A stretch of DNA of 64,000 bases, taken from Mesorhizobium sp. M3A.F.Ca.ET.080.04.2.1 (GTDB lineage Bacteria > Pseudomonadota > Alphaproteobacteria > Rhizobiales > Rhizobiaceae). Made by a program: the position numbers and the translations under genes. Positions 10,201 through 16,904 of this stretch are shown here, in pieces. Numbering within the stretch: the stretch's first letter is position 1; every line of letters starts with the position of its first letter. The notes beneath the pieces are model-generated. The model saw only the letters and a list, made by a program, of their open reading frames with translations. It made no database searches and was not told the origin of the DNA. The stretch lies in the NCBI RefSeq assembly GCF_003952525.1, contig NZ_CP034451.1, positions 4,216,001 to 4,280,000 on the forward strand, written 5' to 3'.

Positions 10201-10668
10201 CCGCGTCACCACCGACACGCCCTTCAGCAGTTTCTGCAGGATGCCGTGCATGGTTGCGGCGCCCAGCAGCAGTGTCTCCTGGCGACCGCGCAGATGCAGG
10301 ATGCGGTCGGTGAAGATGTGGCCGCGTTCGAGGTCGCCGGCGAGTTGCACCTCGTCGATGGCCACGAAGGCAGCGTCGGTCTCGCGCGGCATGGCCTCGA
10401 CGGTGCAGACCGAATATTTCGCGCTCGCCGGGACGATCTTCTCCTCGCCGGTGATCAGCGCCACCTTGTGGGCGCCGACCTTCTCGCAAACGCGGGTATA
10501 GACCTCGCGGGCGAGCAGCCTCAGCGGCAGGCCGATGACGCCGGTCTCGTGCGCCACCATGCGCTCGATGGCGAGATGGGTTTTGCCGGTGTTGGTCGGC
10601 CCCAGCACGGCCGTCACGTCGCGGCCCGAAAGGATCAGCGGCTTAGTATGTTTCGGCTGAATGTTCAT
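7282..10668 (-). CDS. SUV3-like DExH RNA helicase with long disordered C-terminal tail
   Basis: The protein has 1128 residues from the chosen start MNIQPKHTKP; the frame continues 45 codons upstream without a better start. Walker A is GPTNTGKT (23-30), the DExH box is DEVQ (105-108), and motif VI includes QIAGRAGRH. The arrangement matches the mitochondrial SUV3/alphaproteobacterial helicase family, which unwinds RNA for degradation. After about residue 860 comes an Ala/Glu-rich low-complexity segment, then an Arg/Gly/Asp-rich basic tail ending in DPDSPFAKLAALRDQLKK. This tail is unusually long and is likely an RNA- or partner-binding disordered region. Cotranscription with the S4 gene is likely. 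Confidence 0.9.
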   Translation of the reverse strand: MNIQPKHTKPLILSGRDVTAVLGPTNTGKTHLAIERMVAHETGVIGLPLRLLAREVYTRVCEKVGAHKVALITGEEKIVPASAKYSVCTVEAMPRETDAAFVAIDEVQLAGDLERGHIFTDRILHLRGRQETLLLGAATMHGILQKLLKGVSVVTRPRLSHLAYAGSKKLTRLPRRTAIVAFSADEVYAIAELIRRQQGGAAVVLGALSPRTRNAQVALFQSGDVDYLVATDAIGMGLNLDLEHVAFAQNRKFDGYQYRNLTAAELGQIAGRAGRHLRDGTFGVTGQVDPFDEDLVKKIEAHDFDPVKVLQWRTADFDFASLDALKRSIETNAPVEGLTRALPAVDAQALEHLSRDADIRALANSPERVALLWEACALPDYRKIAPAQHADLIASIYMDLARHGHVDENYMAEQVRRADTTDGDIDTLSHRIAQIRTWTFVSNRPGWLADQAHWREKTREIEDRLSDALHERLTKRFVDRRTSVLMRRLRENTMPEAEISPTGTVLVEGHHVGELQGFRFTADQSAGGEDAKAVRTAAQKALAAEFEARAERFAACANGDLALGSDGILRWIGAPIGTLVSGDEALKPRLVLLADEQLTGPARDKVAARAERFVNYQIESLLKPLVDLKNAEQLTGIGRGIAFQLVEHFGLINRRDIADEMKSLDQEGRAALRRLGVRFGAYHVFVPALIKPAPAGLVTLLWALQSDGKDKPGFGDVVHALASGRTSVVIDPAFDKTFYKLAGYRNLGRRAVRVDILERLADLIRPATNWKPGLGQRPDGAYDGHAFMVTPPMMSILGATADDMEEILKGLGYRAEPKPAAEVKAKLEAQDNAAREAAAAKLAAEEAARASQAAQAEAAATDAIAAASVEGSEPAGVVEAPEVAAEAGTEAAAEPVAEEPAEAAVEVAEVAHPAEENFAVPESAESADALASSSMGDAAARSEAGDGADDAGTAAADAAPPLRAGLSGEADTAGSPSEQEEPKPILLWRQARFDHQRPRHRHHDNRSRTGKAAREGQADAASGQPGNRSGQEGRRDQRDGAGKPRFDRSKFKPRPERETGERREGRPQGERPERREARPDWKGNRQDAKENAAGKPSFQGKPREERPQRFDPDSPFAKLAALRDQLKK

Positions 10669-10841
10669 CGGCTCGGAAATGAGGCTTTCTGCCGCTTGTT
10701 GTCGGGAACGCTGCGGTGCCGCCGCGTGTGACAGGCGACACATAGGGATTTCGGACGCGAAGCGAAAGCGGAATTGTTCCGGCGGAGGCCGGCGATGCTG
10801 CAATTCGCTGTCAGAAACCGCTGCCGATTAACCGTTGGAAC

Positions 10842-11152
10842 GAGTCTGGAACGAATCGGCGACGAATCGCTGACTCGTCCTGATTCAGGGTTTGTTCACG
10901 GCTATATGTGGATTTTTTGACGATGAGTCTTACCACATGCTGAATCCCCGGATTGGCCCGTTTCGTGCTTGGACGAGCCACCTTCCGGCGCGGCGTTAAC
11001 CTTTGCCGGCGAGGGCTGGCGACCTCCCCGCGCGTTGCTGTCAAGGTTATGAAATTATTGACGTTTCTTAATCGACGTTAACAATTCAGGCGTCATTTCG
11101 GGGCCGTCGCGTTAACGTTCCGGCCAAACCCGGAACGAATCGGCGACGAATC
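10842..11152. promoter_or_regulatory. cluster of nine GANTC (CcrM methylation) sites
   Basis: GANTC occurs at 10842, 10853, 10864, 10872, 10882, 10925, 10942, 11137 and 11148. About one would be expected by chance in 311 bases. GANTC is the target of the cell-cycle methyltransferase CcrM in alphaproteobacteria. A regulatory role is inferred from density alone. Confidence 0.55.
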
Positions 11153-11278
11153 AGCGATCTGCAAGTTTTCCCGGTTTGTTCACCCCCAGATATGGTGTTG
11201 TGCACAGCTTGCGCACCGATAATTCACAGCTTGTGAACAGGCTTTCGCACAGGCCGCCGCGCGGCCGTTAACCTTTGC
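10848..11278 (+). repeat. diverged tandem duplication, two copies of a roughly 280-bp unit
   Basis: Three exact word matches occur in the same order in both copies. A 21-mer (starting GGAACGAATC) is at 10848-10868 and 11132-11152. GTTTGTTCAC is at 10890-10899 and 11174-11183. CGTTAACCTTTGC is at 10994-11006 and 11266-11278. The offsets are 284, 284 and 272 bases, so this is one ancestral duplication with a small indel. Confidence 0.85.
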
Positions 11279-11391
11279 GTGCCGTCTTGAGGCATGCGCC
11301 GCGACCAGCCTGGCGGCGCCAACGAAACAGGCGGCCCGGTTGCTCCGGACCGCCTGCCAGCGATGTCGAAGGAAATCAGGCGAACAAGATC

Positions 11392-12117
11392 TCAGGCGAA
11401 ATACTGGCCGCCATTGGCGGTGATCGTCGAGCCGGTGATGAAGCCGGCTTCGTCGGACGCCAGGAAGACGACGCAACGCGCGATCTCTTCCGGCTCGCCG
11501 AGGCGGCCGACCGGGATCTGCGGGATGATACGCTCGTTGAGCACCTTCTCGTCGATCGCCTTGACCATCTCGGTGGCGATGTAGCCGGGGCAGATGACGT
11601 TGACGGTGATGCCTGCGCGCGCGCCTTCCTGGGCCAGCGCCTTGGAGAAGCCGATGTCGCCGGCCTTGGCGGCGGAGTAGTTGGCCTGGCCGGCCTGCCC
11701 CTTCTGGCCATTGATGGAGGAAATGGTGATGACGCGGCCGAACTTGCGGTCGCGCATGCCGCCCCACAGCGGATGCGTCATGTTGAAGACGCCGGAGAGA
11801 TTGGTGTCGACGACTTCCTTCCATTGGGCGGGCGTCATTTTGTGGAACATGGCGTCGCGGGTAATGCCGGCATTGTTGACCAGCACGCCGACCGGACCGA
11901 GATCGGCCTCGACCTGCTTGATGCCGGCCGCGCAGGCGTCGTAGTCGGCGACCGACCATTTGTAGACCGGGATGCCGGTCTCGGCCTTGAACTTCTCGGC
12001 CGCCGCGTCATTGCCGGCATAGTTCGCGGCAACCGAATAGCCGGCATTCTTCAAGGCCACCGATATCGCCGCACCGATACCGCGCGATCCGCCCGTGACG
12101 ATTGCTACCTTGCTCAT
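11392..12117 (-). CDS. phaB: acetoacetyl-CoA reductase
   Basis: This 241-residue short-chain dehydrogenase reduces acetoacetyl-CoA to (R)-3-hydroxybutyryl-CoA with NADPH, the second step of polyhydroxybutyrate synthesis. It shows the cofactor motif TGGSRGIG (8-15), NNAG, the catalytic serine in ISSINGQKGQAGQANYSAAKAG with Tyr and Lys in YSAAK, and PGYIATEM, all typical of PhaB. The length matches the family. It lies 112 bases downstream of phaA on the same strand, and the gap contains an inverted ATTCACCAT array. Confidence 0.95.
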   Translation of the reverse strand: MSKVAIVTGGSRGIGAAISVALKNAGYSVAANYAGNDAAAEKFKAETGIPVYKWSVADYDACAAGIKQVEADLGPVGVLVNNAGITRDAMFHKMTPAQWKEVVDTNLSGVFNMTHPLWGGMRDRKFGRVITISSINGQKGQAGQANYSAAKAGDIGFSKALAQEGARAGITVNVICPGYIATEMVKAIDEKVLNERIIPQIPVGRLGEPEEIARCVVFLASDEAGFITGSTITANGGQYFA

Positions 12118-12140
12118 GAAATTTCCTCTCCCTAAAGATC

Positions 12141-12222
12141 TGGTGAATGGTCAATGGTGAATAGCGAACGGGTTCATGACGGTCGCGACCGGCCATTCAC
12201 CATTTTGCCATTCACCATTCAC
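12141..12222. repeat. inverted array of ATGGTGAAT/ATTCACCAT units between phaA and phaB
   Basis: GGTGAATGG and ATGGTGAAT (12142-12162) are mirrored by ATTCACCAT at 12195-12203 and 12210-12218. The arms could fold into one large stem-loop inside the phaA-phaB transcript. The short unit is repeated at least twice per arm. Confidence 0.7.
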
Positions 12223-12229
12223 TCTTTTC

Positions 12230-13414
12230 TCAGAGCGCTTCCACGCACATGGCGACGCCCATGCCGCCGCCGATGCACAGCGTCGCGAGACCCTTCTTGG
12301 CGCCGCGGCGACGCATCTCAAACACCAGCGTGTTGAAGACGCGGGCGCCGGAGGCGCCGATCGGATGGCCGATGGCGATCGCGCCGCCATTGACGTTGAC
12401 GATCGCAGGATCCCAGCCCATGTCCTTGTTGACGGCGCAGGCCTGCGCGGCGAAGGCTTCGTTGGCCTCGACCAGATCGAGGTCGCCGACCGACCAGCCG
12501 GCCTTTTCCAGCGCCTTGCGCGACGCCGGGATCGGCCCCGTGCCCATGATCGTCGGATCGACGCCGGCGGTCGCCCAGGAGGCGATGCGCACGAGCGGCG
12601 TGATGCCGCGGCGGGCGGCCTCGGCTTCGCTCATCAGCAGTGCGCCGGCGGCGCCGTCATTGATGCCGGAGGCGTTGCCGGCCGTCACCGTGCCTTCCTT
12701 GTCGAAGGCAGGCTTCAGCTTGGTCATGCCATCCAGCGTCGCGCCGTGGCGGATGTATTCGTCCTGGTCGACGATGGTGTCGCCCTTTCTGCCCGCAACA
12801 GTGAACGCGACGATCTCGTCCTTGAACTTGCCGGCCTTCTGTGCCGCCTCGGCCTTGTTCTGGGAGGCCAGCGCGAACTGGTCCTGGTCGTCGCGGGTGA
12901 TCTGGAACTGGCGGGCGACGTTCTCGGCGGTGGTGCCCATGTGATAGCCGTGGAAAGCATCCCACAAGCCGTCCTTGATCATGGTGTCGATCATCTTGTA
13001 GTCGCCCATCTTGACGCCGGCGCGCAGATGCTGGGCGTGCGGCGAGAGCGACATCGATTCCTGACCGCCGGCGACGATCACCTTGGCATCGCCGGAAGCG
13101 ATCTGCTGCATGCCGAGCGCGATTGCCCTGAGGCCGGAGCCGCAAACCTGGTTGAGCCCCCAGGCAGTGGTCTCCTTGGGCAGGCCGGCCTTGATCGAAG
13201 CCTGACGGGCGGTGTTCTGTCCCTGGGCCGCGGTCAGCACCTGGCCGAGAATGACTTCGTCGACTTCCGAGGGCTGGACGTTGGCCCGCGCGAGCAATTC
13301 CTTGATCACCACGGCGCCGAGCTCATGCGCCGGCGTCGCGGCGAAACTGCCGTTGAAGGATCCGACCGCGGTGCGGGCGGCGCTGGCGACGACGATTGAA
13401 TTGGAAGCAGCCAT
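12230..13414 (-). CDS. phaA: acetyl-CoA acetyltransferase (beta-ketothiolase)
   Basis: This 394-residue thiolase condenses two acetyl-CoA to acetoacetyl-CoA, the first step of polyhydroxybutyrate synthesis. The acylated cysteine lies in NQVCGSGLRAI (near residue 90), the His of the NEAFAAQA region follows, GGAIAIGHPIGASGAR is the second signature, and the C-terminal catalytic cysteine is in ATLCIGGGMG. The length is typical. It is the first gene of the phaA-phaB pair and diverges from phaR. The long shared upstream region carries a candidate PhaR site. Confidence 0.96.
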   Translation of the reverse strand: MAASNSIVVASAARTAVGSFNGSFAATPAHELGAVVIKELLARANVQPSEVDEVILGQVLTAAQGQNTARQASIKAGLPKETTAWGLNQVCGSGLRAIALGMQQIASGDAKVIVAGGQESMSLSPHAQHLRAGVKMGDYKMIDTMIKDGLWDAFHGYHMGTTAENVARQFQITRDDQDQFALASQNKAEAAQKAGKFKDEIVAFTVAGRKGDTIVDQDEYIRHGATLDGMTKLKPAFDKEGTVTAGNASGINDGAAGALLMSEAEAARRGITPLVRIASWATAGVDPTIMGTGPIPASRKALEKAGWSVGDLDLVEANEAFAAQACAVNKDMGWDPAIVNVNGGAIAIGHPIGASGARVFNTLVFEMRRRGAKKGLATLCIGGGMGVAMCVEAL

Positions 13415-13716
13415 TTTCTTCTCCAGACTTCGAGTGTCGTTTCTCAGTATCTTTGAAGACTTTTCTTGCCCGTTACGGACCCCGAGTCAAACCGGAATTC
13501 GGCATAGCGGTCATGCGCGGCAAGCAGGACAGGGAGATCCGCGGCCACCGCCTGCCGCTGCTCCGCAGCATATTCTGCCCGGCTCTGCAGCATTAATTGA
13601 TGCCGCACTGCACAAACCACTTGGAATTGCGACGCTTTTGCGCATATCCTTAACGGATGGCGCAATCGTTACCGGCTGCTTACTCTCAATGCGCCGGTAT
13701 CCTGGGGAGGATACGG
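13415..13716. promoter_or_regulatory. phaA-phaR divergent regulatory region
   Basis: No gene is supported in these 302 bases. A CTGC-TCC-GCAG palindrome lies at 13558-13568, matching the CTGC-N3-GCAG form reported for PhaR sites in Rhodobacter. CTGCAG follows at 13585-13590. GCAGCATTAATTG (13587-13599) is identical to a 13-mer in the citrate synthase operator at 15718. Promoters for both phaA and phaR must lie here. Confidence 0.6.
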
Positions 13717-14307
13717 ATGGCCAAGGACGACCCGATCGTCATCAAGAAATATGCCAACCGCCGGCTCTACAACACCGGCACCAGCACTTATGTGACGCTC
13801 GAGGATCTGGCCGACATGGTCAAGAAGGGCGAGGAGTTCACCGTTCAGGACGCCAAGACCGGCGACGACATCACGCATCCGGTGCTTACCCAGATCATTT
13901 TCGAGCTGGAGAACAAGGACGGGCAGAACATGCTGCCGATCCCGTTCCTGCGCCAGCTGATCTCGTTTTACGGCGACCAGATGCAGATGATCGTGCCGAG
14001 CTTCCTCGAACAGTCGATGATCGCCTTTTCCAAGGAGCAGGAGCGTTTTCGCGAGCAGATGAAGGGCGCCTTCGGCAAGACGCCGATGGACATGATGAAG
14101 ACACCGATGAAGGCGCTGGAAGAACAGACGCGCCGCAACGTCGAGATGTTCCAGAACGCGATGCGCATGTTCACGCCGTTTCCGTCGGCCGGTCCAGGTT
14201 CCGCAGCGCCCGCTGAGCCGCCGAAGAAAGACGAGAAATCCGACGATCTGCAGGAATTGAAGGCGCAGATCGCAGCGATGCAGCGCAAGCTCGACACGAT
14301 GTCCTGA
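13717..14307 (+). CDS. phaR: polyhydroxyalkanoate synthesis repressor PhaR
   Basis: The protein has 196 residues from the ATG at 13717, chosen because GGGGAGG (13704-13710) precedes it at six bases; the frame runs 20 codons further upstream. The N-terminal PHB/PHA accumulation regulator DNA-binding domain is clear (IVIKKYANRRLYNTGTSTYV, then TLEDLADMVKKGEEF). It is followed by the polymer-binding PHB_acc region (PFLRQLISFYGDQMQMIVPSFLEQSM) and a Met-rich amphipathic stretch. The C-terminal 25 residues are a predicted coiled coil. PhaR senses polymer and represses phasin and synthesis genes. Autoregulation through the upstream region is likely. Confidence 0.94.
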   Translation: MAKDDPIVIKKYANRRLYNTGTSTYVTLEDLADMVKKGEEFTVQDAKTGDDITHPVLTQIIFELENKDGQNMLPIPFLRQLISFYGDQMQMIVPSFLEQSMIAFSKEQERFREQMKGAFGKTPMDMMKTPMKALEEQTRRNVEMFQNAMRMFTPFPSAGPGSAAPAEPPKKDEKSDDLQELKAQIAAMQRKLDTMS

Positions 14308-14373
14308 CGGTGTGCCATCGTTTCTGGCGGTCGCTCGCGTTTGTGGTTAGCCGAAAACGCCCCTCGCTTCGTC

Positions 14374-14396
14374 ATCCTCGGGCTTGACCCGAGGAT
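14374..14396. repeat. short palindromic intergenic element (ATCCTCGGG...CCCGAGGAT)
   Basis: A perfect 9-bp stem (14374-14382 with 14388-14396) has a CTTGA loop. It lies 3' of phaR. The same core palindrome is a widespread dispersed element in rhizobial genomes, so it is probably one copy of that repeat. It could also end phaR transcription, although no T-run follows. Confidence 0.65.
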
Positions 14397-14515
14397 CCAG
14401 GGTACAACGGTGCAGAATTCTGTAATCGTTGCGACGCCTTAGTGTCACGGCATGGAGGGTTTGCGCGCGTCGCTTCGCTCCTGCTCCGCCCCTAGAACTG
14501 CTAACTTCCGGGAAG

Positions 14516-15664
14516 CTATCGTCCCGGTCCGACCGCTCCCTCATAGCGGGCGCGTGGCCTGATCGGGCGGTTGCTCGTCACCTGCTCGATCGCATGCGCC
14601 GTCCAGCCGACGCTGCGGCCAAGCGCGAACAGGCGGAACGGCGCGTCGGCGGGCAGTCGCAGGCCCCGCGTCAGTGCGGCCAGCGCGAAATCGATATTCG
14701 GCAGCAGGCCGGTCGCGGCAAGCACCGCCTCGCGCAGGCGTTGGAGCCCGGCATCGATCGCGAGGTCGGACAGCAGGGCTTCGGCGCGCGGGTCGCCCTC
14801 GGGATAGAGCGGGTGGCCAAACCCGGGCAACGGCCGATCCTGGGCAAGCCAGCGCGCGATCGCTTCGTCCGGGCCGAGCCGCTCGGCATCCTCGACCATT
14901 GCAATCGCCGCCGCGCCGGCTCCGCCGTGACGAGGGCCGGAGAGGGTCGCGAGGCCTGCGAGCAGGCACGCAGCGATCGGCGCACCGGTGGAGGCGGCAA
15001 CGCGCGCGGCGAATGTCGATGCATTCAGCTCGTGATCGGCGAGCAGCACCAGCGCCCTGCGGATGCGATCGGCGCCGGCCTGGTCCGCCGACCAGCCATG
15101 CGCGAGCCTCTCGTGAGGCGGCGCCGAACCGGGGGCAGCGCCGAGCGCCGTGGCAAGTGCGCTGGTGGCGCTGGCGCCATCCTGCTGCAGCATGGCTGGC
15201 CTGCGGCCGAGCGAGGACCAGCCCTGGGCAGCCAGCGCCGACAACCTTGCAAATGCTGTGGGAGTGCCGCTCTGCCGAACGGCGGCAGAGGTCAGCGAAG
15301 CAAAGGAAACTGGTTTGTCGGAGGCCCAGAGCAGGCCGGCGGTTTCTTCCAGAGTGGCCGTCGCTGACAGCGCCGCCGCGTCCTTGCCGCGATAAACAAG
15401 GCGGCCATGCAGAACCGTCGAAATGGCGGTGGTGATCGCCGGCTCGCCCCAGGCGATGGCGCTCTCGGCGATCGCCTGCGGGCTTCGCCCGCGCGCCCTG
15501 CGGGTGGCGAGCGCGGCGATGTCGTCGGCGCGGTACTGACTGCGCCGCGGGTCGGCCGCGTCGGGCCGCATGCCGATGCGGCCCCGGCTGACATAGGCAT
15601 AGAGCGTCTGCGGCCGAACGTTGAGCCGTTGAAGCGCTTCCTCCCTTGTCAGCCATTCCGACAT
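14516..15664 (-). CDS. citrate synthase family protein with N-terminal helix-turn-helix
   Basis: The protein has 382 residues from ATG 15664. Residues 1-55 are an excisionase/MerR-like helix-turn-helix (WLTREEALQRLNVRPQTLYAYVSRGRI). The rest is a citrate synthase fold with the active-site histidines in RHGGAG and GFGHPLY and the catalytic aspartate in LLPNIDF. Citrate synthase joins acetyl-CoA and oxaloacetate; the family also includes methylcitrate synthases. It diverges from a second citrate synthase gene 94 bases away. The DNA-binding domain suggests it may also regulate, possibly this very region. Enzyme activity is inferred. Confidence 0.85.
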   Translation of the reverse strand: MSEWLTREEALQRLNVRPQTLYAYVSRGRIGMRPDAADPRRSQYRADDIAALATRRARGRSPQAIAESAIAWGEPAITTAISTVLHGRLVYRGKDAAALSATATLEETAGLLWASDKPVSFASLTSAAVRQSGTPTAFARLSALAAQGWSSLGRRPAMLQQDGASATSALATALGAAPGSAPPHERLAHGWSADQAGADRIRRALVLLADHELNASTFAARVAASTGAPIAACLLAGLATLSGPRHGGAGAAAIAMVEDAERLGPDEAIARWLAQDRPLPGFGHPLYPEGDPRAEALLSDLAIDAGLQRLREAVLAATGLLPNIDFALAALTRGLRLPADAPFRLFALGRSVGWTAHAIEQVTSNRPIRPRARYEGAVGPGR

Positions 15665-15682
15665 CCCCGTTCCAGCCTCATA

Positions 15683-15740
15683 TTGATTCAGTTGATCAAG
15701 ATTGATGCATTGATTGCGCAGCATTAATTGCAATGCGCAA
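15683..15740. promoter_or_regulatory. operator-like region between the two citrate synthase genes
   Basis: TTGAT repeats four times at 15683, 15692, 15702 and 15710, spaced 8-10 bases. It leads into a dyad TTGCGCA-N13-TGCGCAA (15714-15720 and 15734-15740). The dyad spacer holds the 13-mer GCAGCATTAATTG tail shared with the phaA-phaR region. It lies between divergent starts at 15664 and 15759. Confidence 0.6.
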
Positions 15741-15758
15741 GAGGTCAAGGAGACGGTC

Positions 15759-16844
15759 ATGGCAAACGGGCTCGATGATGTGGTGGCGGCCGACACGGTG
15801 CTTTCCGACGTCGATGGCGCGGCAGGTCATCTGACCATTCGAGGCTACTCGGTGACAGAACTCGCCGGCCGTTGGCGTTACAGCCAGGTCGTCCAGCTGC
15901 TGTTCCATGGCTTCTTCGACGGACTGCCGGCCGACGCCGAGTTGGAAAGGGCTATCGGCGCGGCGCGTGTCGAGGTGTTCGAGCGGCTGCAGCCGCTGCT
16001 CGCCCAACTTGCGCCGCTGGACATCTACAGCGCCATGCGGGCAGGCATCGCCGCGCTGCCGGATGGGGAGGGCCTTGCCGATGCGCTGAGGCTGATCGCG
16101 GCGCCGGCCGTGCTGACGCCGGCTCTGCTGCGGCTGCGCCGCGGCGAAAGCCCTGTCGCGCCGGACCAACGCGCCGATCACGCCACCGACATGCTAAGGA
16201 TGCTTGGCGGCGGCCCAAGGCCGGCGCTTGCGAAGGCGCTCGACACCTATCTGGTGACGGTCTGCGACCACGGGCTCAATGCGTCAACCTTTGCGACACG
16301 CGTCGTGGCATCGACGCAGGCCGGGCTGACCTCGGCGATCCTGGCGGGCCTCGGCGCGCTGAAAGGTCCGCTGCATGGCGGCGCACCGGGGCCGGTGATC
16401 GAGATGCTCGATGCGATCGAAGCCAGCGGCGACGCTGCCGCCTGGTTGCGCGACGAGATCGCGCGCGGCGAGCGCATCATGGGTTTCGGACACCGCATCT
16501 ACCGCGTGCGCGATCCGCGCGCCGATGTGCTGAAGGCGGTGAAGCGGCAACTGGGCGCGGCGGGCAAGGCCGGCAGCCGGCTGGCCTTTGCCGAGGCGGT
16601 GGAGCAGGCGGCGCTCGAGGTGCTTCGGGTCGCGAAGCCGCAGCGCTCGATCCAGACCAATGTCGAGTTCTACACGGCCCTGCTGCTCGAGGCCGCAGGC
16701 TTTCCGAAAGAGGCGTTCTCCAATGTCTTTGCCGCCGGCCGCGTCGCCGGCTGGATTGCGCATGCGCGCGAGCAGCAGGCGACCGGCCGTCTGATCCGGC
16801 CGCAATCGCACTATGTCGGACCGATGCCCGGTCTGGTCGCCTGA
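15759..16844 (+). CDS. citrate synthase / methylcitrate synthase paralogue
   Basis: The protein has 361 residues from ATG 15759, preceded by AAGGAGA at five bases. It lacks the helix-turn-helix of its divergent neighbour. The conserved histidines are His206 (LKGPLHGGAP) and His245 (MGFGHRIYRV). The position of the catalytic aspartate, NVDFYSG in most citrate synthases, reads NVEFYTA here, with Glu303. The C-terminal GRVAGWIAHAREQ and IRPQSHYVG motifs are typical. It could make citrate, methylcitrate or another condensed acid. The Asp-to-Glu change may be a subfamily trait. A hairpin with a T-run follows at 16868. Confidence 0.85.
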   Translation: MANGLDDVVAADTVLSDVDGAAGHLTIRGYSVTELAGRWRYSQVVQLLFHGFFDGLPADAELERAIGAARVEVFERLQPLLAQLAPLDIYSAMRAGIAALPDGEGLADALRLIAAPAVLTPALLRLRRGESPVAPDQRADHATDMLRMLGGGPRPALAKALDTYLVTVCDHGLNASTFATRVVASTQAGLTSAILAGLGALKGPLHGGAPGPVIEMLDAIEASGDAAAWLRDEIARGERIMGFGHRIYRVRDPRADVLKAVKRQLGAAGKAGSRLAFAEAVEQAALEVLRVAKPQRSIQTNVEFYTALLLEAAGFPKEAFSNVFAAGRVAGWIAHAREQQATGRLIRPQSHYVGPMPGLVA

Positions 16845-16867
16845 GGGTTGCAAGCCACAGCCTTGAT

Positions 16868-16904
16868 GGCGCGCTTCCGCTCAGGATAGCGGAAGGCGCC
16901 TTTT
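16868..16904 (+). terminator. intrinsic terminator of the plus-strand citrate synthase gene
   Basis: GGCGC and TTCCGCT (16868-16881) pair with AGCGGAA and GGCGCC (16888-16900) with a one-base bulge. TTTT follows. The position 24 bases after the stop codon fits a terminator. Confidence 0.75.

Larger units (their letters stand above)
10669..11391. other. gene-free region with duplicated GANTC/GTTAAC element
   Basis: No gene is supported in these 723 bases. The stretch lies upstream of the helicase and downstream of phaB, both on the minus strand. It holds two diverged copies of a roughly 280-bp unit, nine GANTC sites, four GTTAAC sites, DnaA-box-like sequences near 11200-11250 and an AT-rich patch at 11047-11090. 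The helicase promoter must lie here. See the separate repeat and site entries. Confidence 0.7.

Noticed and set aside
7933..10731. A 932-codon open frame on the plus strand, opposite the helicase gene
   Set aside because: It lies wholly inside the helicase gene in the opposite direction, has no recognisable motif and reflects the high GC content of the third codon positions.
10842..11280. Assignment as the chromosomal replication origin
   Set aside because: GANTC, GTTAAC and DnaA-like words are present, but the hemE/parAB neighbourhood usual for rhizobial origins is absent and no exact DnaA box is found. It is reported only as an origin-like element.
12141..12222. CRISPR-like repeat between phaA and phaB
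   Set aside because: The units are only nine bases, stand in both orientations and have no spacers of equal length.
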